In this document: positions 59,251-64,000 of the stretch, one piece after another
Layout of the letters: each line of letters begins with the position of its first letter
How positions within the stretch are numbered: the first letter of the stretch is position 1
Assembly: GCA_028274465.1 (NCBI GenBank)
Contig: CM051455.1
Coordinates: 136,496,096 to 136,560,095, forward strand
DNA: 64,000 nt
Direction: 5' to 3'
Source: Plantago ovata
Lineage: Eukaryota > Streptophyta > Magnoliopsida > Lamiales > Plantaginaceae
Notes under the pieces: model-generated
The model's input: only the letters and a program-made list of their open reading frames with translations
Told to the model about the DNA's origin: nothing
Database searches by the model: none
Made by a program: the position numbers and the translations under genes

Positions 59251-59302
59251 TGTTTTTATAATAGGAAGATGTTATTGTGAAGTTGATGCTTTTTTTTATA
59301 TA

Positions 59303-59439
59303 CTTCCTCCATTTTATAATAATTAAAGTTTTGGAGGTTTGCACTGTTTGCAAAATAATTAAAGGTAATGACATTGATGAATCTCTTATAAAATGTGTGC
59401 TTCTTCCTAAAAATTTTAAAGATTAAAAAATGAAGGAAG
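59303..59439. mobile_element. Stowaway-like MITE, 137 bp
   Basis: Ends cttcctccattttataat and the complement of aaaatgaaggaag, with TA on both sides (59301-59302, 59440-59441). A 30-bp imperfect direct repeat (ataggaagatgttattgtga at about 59262, atagaaagatgttattgtga at about 59444) also flanks it. Confidence 0.75.
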
Positions 59440-59441
59440 TA

Positions 59442-59944
59442 TAATAGAAAGATGTTATTGTGAAATTGAAAGAAAGATATCGCTCAAGATCGGCAGTTCG
59501 GGACAACTATTTGTTGGTAATTTTACGTTTCTATTCGTCAGTCCGTTCCATTTAACATTTTTAGCTTTACTTGAACTAGAATAAAATTTTCTATCACATA
59601 AAAAAGATAATTAATGAAATTATATTATAAAAATATAGACCACTCTATCTATTTTGATAATATATAAACTAAATTTTTGTTAAAGTTAAGATGTAAAAGA
59701 GATCAAATAGAGAGAGGAAAAAAAAAAAAAAAACCTTTAAAATATTCATGGAGAATGATGAGTCAAAACCATTCAAAATGTGACAGGGTTCGGATGTAAT
59801 TTTCCTTCTAATTTTAACCGACTTCATTCCAACCTGGCAAACTAATTTAGGGACACAGACGACATCGTATTACATTCAAATCCCCTAAATCCAAAACCCA
59901 TCCATTCACATTAGCCTGCAATGAATTGAGCTTCATTCTCAGGA
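59442..59944. other. upstream region of the second F-box gene
   Basis: AT-rich; no element ends recognised. Probably holds the promoter of the following gene. Confidence 0.4.
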
Positions 59945-61578
59945 ATGGTTACTCCAAATTCCCCAAGAATCTCCAATCAATCGTTTTCCAGGATACCCTT
60001 TTCGCCCTCAGCCTCCTTCCTCAGTAAGCTTCAACTAATCTCCTATTCATGGTTGTTTTGGATTGATTGACATTGTTTTTCTTGTTTTTGTTTTTTTTAG
60101 GATGCAAATGCAGTCAGCAATTTCAGCATAAATTTATGGCTAATGGACCCTGGTGTGTCTGTTTTGGTGTCGTTTACGGTTCCCTAGTAAATTTCATTTC
60201 GTATGTATGTTTGGTTCGAAACCAGTAAAACAACTCATTAGTCTTTATTTTCGATGTTGGCAAGGTGCTAATTTCCCCAAACAGTTCACTACCTGAGCTT
60301 ATAAGCTAAAGCATTTTATATTACTGTTTGACCCAATGAATTGCACAAATGCCTAGTCTCTATATCTAGTACGTGATCCACTAGTTGATTTGATAAGTCA
60401 CTCTAACTAACTTGTTGGAAAATAAGCTAGTTTATTGGTTTTGATATTTCATATCACCTGTTAATCTACCGTAATCTTATCACATACCGGCTAGTTTATC
60501 ACCTTACCTACTCGTTTTGCTAAATGGAGCCTCGGCTGACTTGAAAGTTGCTGATAGAATGAAATCAGTGAACTCTTATATAGTACCTGGATGATCTTCA
60601 TTGCAAATCTGTTACTAGTCTTTGCAATTGTATGGTGTAGGAGAAATTTTGTATTCGTGCATGATATGATATTGTTTCAAATCAAATGCTAAATCTATTG
60701 TGTTCCAGGATTGACATGCCTTCCTTATGACATTCTTGTACACGTATTTGGCTTGTTGGATTTCCAGTCTCTGGTTTCAGCATCTGCTATCTGCCGGTGC
60801 GTTTCATTTTTTCACTGATGAGTTTCTTTCAATGCTCTTGTGCATATTTTGCTTTTTTTAATAGAATCACTTGGAGCTTATTTCTTGTGTGGTCTATACA
60901 GGTCATGGAATGCAGCAGCTACAGATGAACATCTCTGGAAAAATTTATATGTTGCTTTGTTTTGCGCAACTGGCTACGATTTAAAGTTCGCTGGACTTAA
61001 CACAAGTAGAATGATGAAGTATCATGAAATCTGTTCCCCAGACGGAGGTGTTCCCGAAGTTGAAATTTCATGGAGATTTGCTTTCAAAACAACATATACA
61101 GGTATGCTCTTAGAACTTGGTGAATTAGTGCGGTAGGTGAATTATTAGTTAAGCTGAGTCGCTGAGTTAACACTCTCTGTCTGATTGCAGAAATGTGTTC
61201 CAGTACATATTATTCTCACAGGGGATATTGCTCCAGCTGCCATTCAATTGTTTGGGTAACAAGCAGTGCATGTTCCGACTCACCATGTGGAAAAGATTAC
61301 CGCAATCACCAAATCAAGCCTATTTTATCAGGACAGGTTAGTTCTCCATATTCCTGTTTCGCTAAGTCTGAATGTTGGTTTTGATTTACATGCAGCTTAG
61401 TAGTGATTAGTGAAATCCAGTATTGAATGGTTCTTTTCGTCATTGGCAGATTGTGGATTATATCTTAGATGGATTTTACGAACTGATACGCCTTATGATG
61501 ATTGTACTGACAGTGATGATGACAATGGTGTGCCTCTCACGATGTGGGCATACCCTGCTCTCTGGGATTGATAACTAA
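59945..61578 (+). CDS. F-box protein with C-terminal Cys-rich region, probable late frameshift
   Basis: Secure exons: 60709-60796 (LTCLPYDILVHVFGLLDFQS, the F-box), 60902-61101 (RSWNAAATDEHLWKNLYVAL), 61191-61336 (RGYCSSCHSIVWVTSSACSD, NHQIKPILSGQ; a CxxC...CxxxxC zinc-binding-like motif) and 61450 onward (IVDYILDG). Phases agree across these. In the last exon the normal frame runs into FYELIRLMM and stops at 61578, while another frame gives DTPYDDCTDSDDDNGVPLT then MWAYPALWD and a stop at 61571. The latter looks like the real tail, so one base is probably missing or extra near 61470. The first exon is unsure: an ATG at 59945 gives MVTPNSPRISNQSF, but I could not join it to the F-box in frame. 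Likely an SCF substrate adaptor. Confidence 0.65.
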
Positions 61579-63168
61579 TGTTAGTCTCGTTGTGCTTGTC
61601 CCTGTAAATTTAACCATGCCAATGTCAGATTAAATCTGGGCCTGATTTGACTGCAAAAGCTCAATCAACTATCTGGGATATAATCAAGATATCACTTTTT
61701 TAAAGCAACATAACATCTGGGATTGATGAACAGGTATATGGCCTGAGAAACAATGAGTTGTGCACCACCGTCTGACTCGGTCTTGTTTATTTTTGAAATC
61801 TAGCTGCGTATTCGATCTATTTTATGATTGTGATATTTCCCTGGAGGAACAATTTCTTGTTTATTACTTGTATTATTGTTCATGTAAATAGTATATATAT
61901 TTGAACCTTAAGTCTATTTTTTGATTTCCTATTTACTGAATTCAACTTCTGAATGTCACGTAAATAGTACGTTTGGAACTCAACTTCTGAAACTATACTT
62001 ATGTGTGGAATTAGACCCTAATACCATACTTATGTGTGGAATTTGAAGCAATAAAACAAAAATGAGACAGAACTTGAGAGTGATTGTGCAAAATAGAAGA
62101 CATCAAATTTGATTGAATTTTCAAAACAGAGTGCTCTGTTACAGAATGCCTGATGCAACACGTTCAGGGCTTATTTTCCAGGAGCATAGACTTGACCATA
62201 ACTCTCCTACAAGGTTAAAACTGTAAGTGCTTTTGAGTTAAACTGTAGGTGCTTTTGAGTTAGTTGTACCTACTCTACTCGTCTGGAAAATTTAATAGCA
62301 CCTGCTCTTTTTTTTTTGGCAGCGTATTCGTATTTAAAACGTATGCGCTCATATACTGAAACATACTGTAATATTACATATTTTTTCTGTAATTCTATTT
62401 TTTTTCTTGTAAGTTTTTAATCTGATCTCAATCTCCTTGTGTTTTCTCCTTAGTTTTCGAGTATTAACGTTTATTTACTTAATTATATGTTAGGGGTATT
62501 GATTGTAGGGTTAGGTTATTCAATAATTGTGGAGATATAATTTTCAAGCAACATTACATCTGGGATAGATGAACAAGTTATATAACCTGGGATGCAATAA
62601 GAACAGCCTTCTTATCAATGTGAAGTCTGAAATGATTATTAACGAGGCTCAATGATCCTATTAGCCATTTCCCTTGAGGAACAAGGAGTTGCGCACCACC
62701 GTTTGACTCCGTCGTGTTTAATGTCTTTCAGAAATTTCCTACTTATATACTGAGTCTATTTTATGAATTATGATTGCAATATCTCCTACTTACTGAGTTA
62801 TAAGAAAGTTCAATGTCACGTAAATAGTATGTTTAGAACTCAACTTCGAGGGGCCCTTACTAGACCTTAAAACCACATTTATGTGTGGAATTTGAAGCAA
62901 GAAAACAATAATGAGACAAAACTTGAGAGTGATTTGTGCTGAAGAGAAGACATCAGATTTGATTGAATTAACAATACAAGGTAAAATTCATAGCTGCTCT
63001 ATCCTCTATTCGTCTGGAAAATTTATTACAGCTGAAATTAGCTGCTCTGATTCTAATCCAGTTCTTTTTCTAACTTGACTTCCAAATGCATAGACTTGGC
63101 TTCCAAAAGATAAATGCTTGCTTGGCTGAGGAATTTTCATGAGACAATATTATTCATATTAGCCTTAC
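61579..63168. repeat. intergenic region with a tandem duplication
   Basis: About 61720-62125 and 62565-62985 are related: shared caccaccgt.tgactc, aatgtcacgtaaatagta and cttatgtgtggaatttgaag. No coding capacity was recognised. The second copy lies just upstream of the LRR receptor-like gene. Confidence 0.7.
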
Positions 63169-63176
63169 TATAAAAG
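63169..63176 (+). promoter_or_regulatory. TATA box of the LRR receptor-like gene
   Basis: tataaaag lies about 130 nt before the ATG at 63303; a start roughly 30 nt downstream would leave a leader of about 100 nt. Confidence 0.5.
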
Positions 63177-63302
63177 CAGCTATGATATATCATAACTACA
63201 CACCAAACACAATACCAAAACAAAAAAGAAGAACTACATACCATAAAATCCTCAATTTTCTCAAGTTTCATTCTATAATTTGTCTTGGATATTCAGTTCA
63301 CT

Positions 63303-64000
63303 ATGGGGAAAAATTCTTCCGTCTTTCTCATTTTTACTGTGTTTGTAGTTGCAGAGTTGCTGGTTTGTTGTTCGGGAGAAGAAGCGAATGCAACTTTTGG
63401 TTGTATTTTAAGGGAAAGGAATGCTCTTTTGAGGTTAAAGGCTAGCTTTTCAGATTCTTCCGGCAGATTGTCATCATGGAACGCTAGCACCGAGTGTTGC
63501 GAATGGGAAGGCATCATGTGTGATGAAACATCGGGGCATGTTATTGGTCTTGATCTTCAAAATCAGAGGTATTATGATCCTGACAATTCTACCTACATGT
63601 TGCATAGTGAAACACTCGATTCTTCCCTTTTGGTCTTGAAACATTTGTCTTTTCTAGACCTAAGTGGTAATGATTTTCACCTAACCTCTATCCCCTCATT
63701 TCTCGGGTCGATGAACCAGATGCAACATCTTAATCTCTCTTGTTCAAACTTCAGCGGTGGTGTTCCTCATCATCTTGGCAATCTTTCGTTGCTTAGTGTG
63801 CTTGATCTCAGTTATAACGCTAAACCCAAATCTTCGTTTTTGAGTCTAGGTGATCACCAACTCATTGTCGATGATCTCATGTGGGTGTCTCGTCTTTCCT
63901 TGCTCAAGCACCTTAATATGAGCCTAGTGGGTCTAAATATGACGAACGATTTGCTTAAGGTACTCAATATGCTTCCTTTTCTAACAGATTTACGCATGTC
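63303..64000 (+). CDS. LRR receptor-like protein (RLP/Cf type), 5' part, runs off the window
   Basis: An open frame from 63303 to the window end with no stop (232 complete codons). A signal peptide (MGKNSSVFLIFTVFVVAELL, cleavage about residue 24-28) is followed by the LRR N-terminal cap (CILRERNALLRLKASFSDSS, SSWNASTECCEWEGIMC with the paired-Cys motif). The first repeats follow: SSLLVLKHLSFLDLSGNDF, FLGSMNQMQHLNLSCSNFSG and HLGNLSLLSVLDLSYN. This order is typical of plant RLPs and RLK ectodomains that sense pathogen or developmental signals at the cell surface. It cannot be told here whether a kinase follows. N-glycosylation sites (NAT, NLS, NMT) are frequent. The remnant at 54 kb is a related 3' piece, so the family is locally duplicated. 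Confidence 0.92.
   Translation, partial: MGKNSSVFLIFTVFVVAELLVCCSGEEANATFGCILRERNALLRLKASFSDSSGRLSSWNASTECCEWEGIMCDETSGHVIGLDLQNQRYYDPDNSTYMLHSETLDSSLLVLKHLSFLDLSGNDFHLTSIPSFLGSMNQMQHLNLSCSNFSGGVPHHLGNLSLLSVLDLSYNAKPKSSFLSLGDHQLIVDDLMWVSRLSLLKHLNMSLVGLNMTNDLLKVLNMLPFLTDLRM

Noticed and set aside
1-64000. Widespread one-base losses taken as general sequencing error
   Set aside because: Over 5 kb of coding sequence in five single-copy genes is free of indels, so breaks cluster in duplicated loci; isolated errors remain possible.

Overview
The window is nuclear DNA of a flowering plant, most likely a eudicot. It has AT-rich intergenic DNA, GT-AG spliced genes, Tourist- and Stowaway-type MITEs, a Copia gag fossil, and plant-specific families (NRPD7/NRPE7-like polymerase subunit, ZIP transporter, Cf-type receptor-like proteins, F-box/LRR proteins). 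I did not try to name the species.

Layout. 1-4.04 kb (-): 5' part of a multi-exon M1 aminopeptidase (puromycin-sensitive type) with several frame breaks and an altered GAMEN motif, so probably a duplicated pseudogene. 4.9-6.5 kb: a long inverted duplication and a broken Copia gag. 7.66-8.92 kb (+): intact three-exon ZIP metal transporter. 10.7-11.0 kb: remnant of a lipase last exon. 11.4-12.5 kb: second copy of the 5-kb segment, then a minisatellite. 13-27.2 kb: a birth-and-death cluster of about ten genes, pseudogenes and fragments of one family of small predicted organelle membrane proteins that I cannot name with certainty. It includes a 3.7-kb tandem duplication. 28-29.2 kb: a retroposon with target-site duplication and a Tourist-like MITE. 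30.5-37.7 kb (+): intact 11-exon taxilin. 39.1-41.4 kb (+): intact 6-exon TFIIF beta subunit. 42-44.5 kb: cyclophilin and coiled-coil remnants and two foldback elements. 45.3-45.8 kb (+): RNA polymerase IV/V subunit 7-like gene, followed by a deleted tandem copy. 50.3-51.5 kb (-): degenerate coiled-coil locus. 52.2-53.9 kb (-): a textbook processed retrocopy of a type I DnaJ/HSP40 mRNA, with a 14-bp target-site duplication, poly(A), no introns and one nonsense codon. 54-55.2 kb: 3' remnant of an LRR receptor-like protein. 56.4-58.4 kb (-): intact F-box/LRR protein. 60-61.6 kb (+): second F-box gene with a probable late frameshift. 63.3 kb to the end (+): start of an LRR receptor-like protein gene that runs off the window.

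The housekeeping genes (taxilin, TFIIF beta, ZIP, F-box/LRR, polymerase subunit) have clean frames and splice sites, while frame breaks concentrate in duplicated loci. That pattern suggests real pseudogene decay rather than generally poor sequence. The genes do not form a joint pathway. What ties the window together is local duplication (at least seven independent cases) and retroposition. The best candidate for something undescribed is the 13-27 kb membrane-protein cluster, with its intron difference between subfamilies, a recurrent frameshift position and a self-complementary pseudogene. I found no CRISPR, tRNA or rRNA gene.
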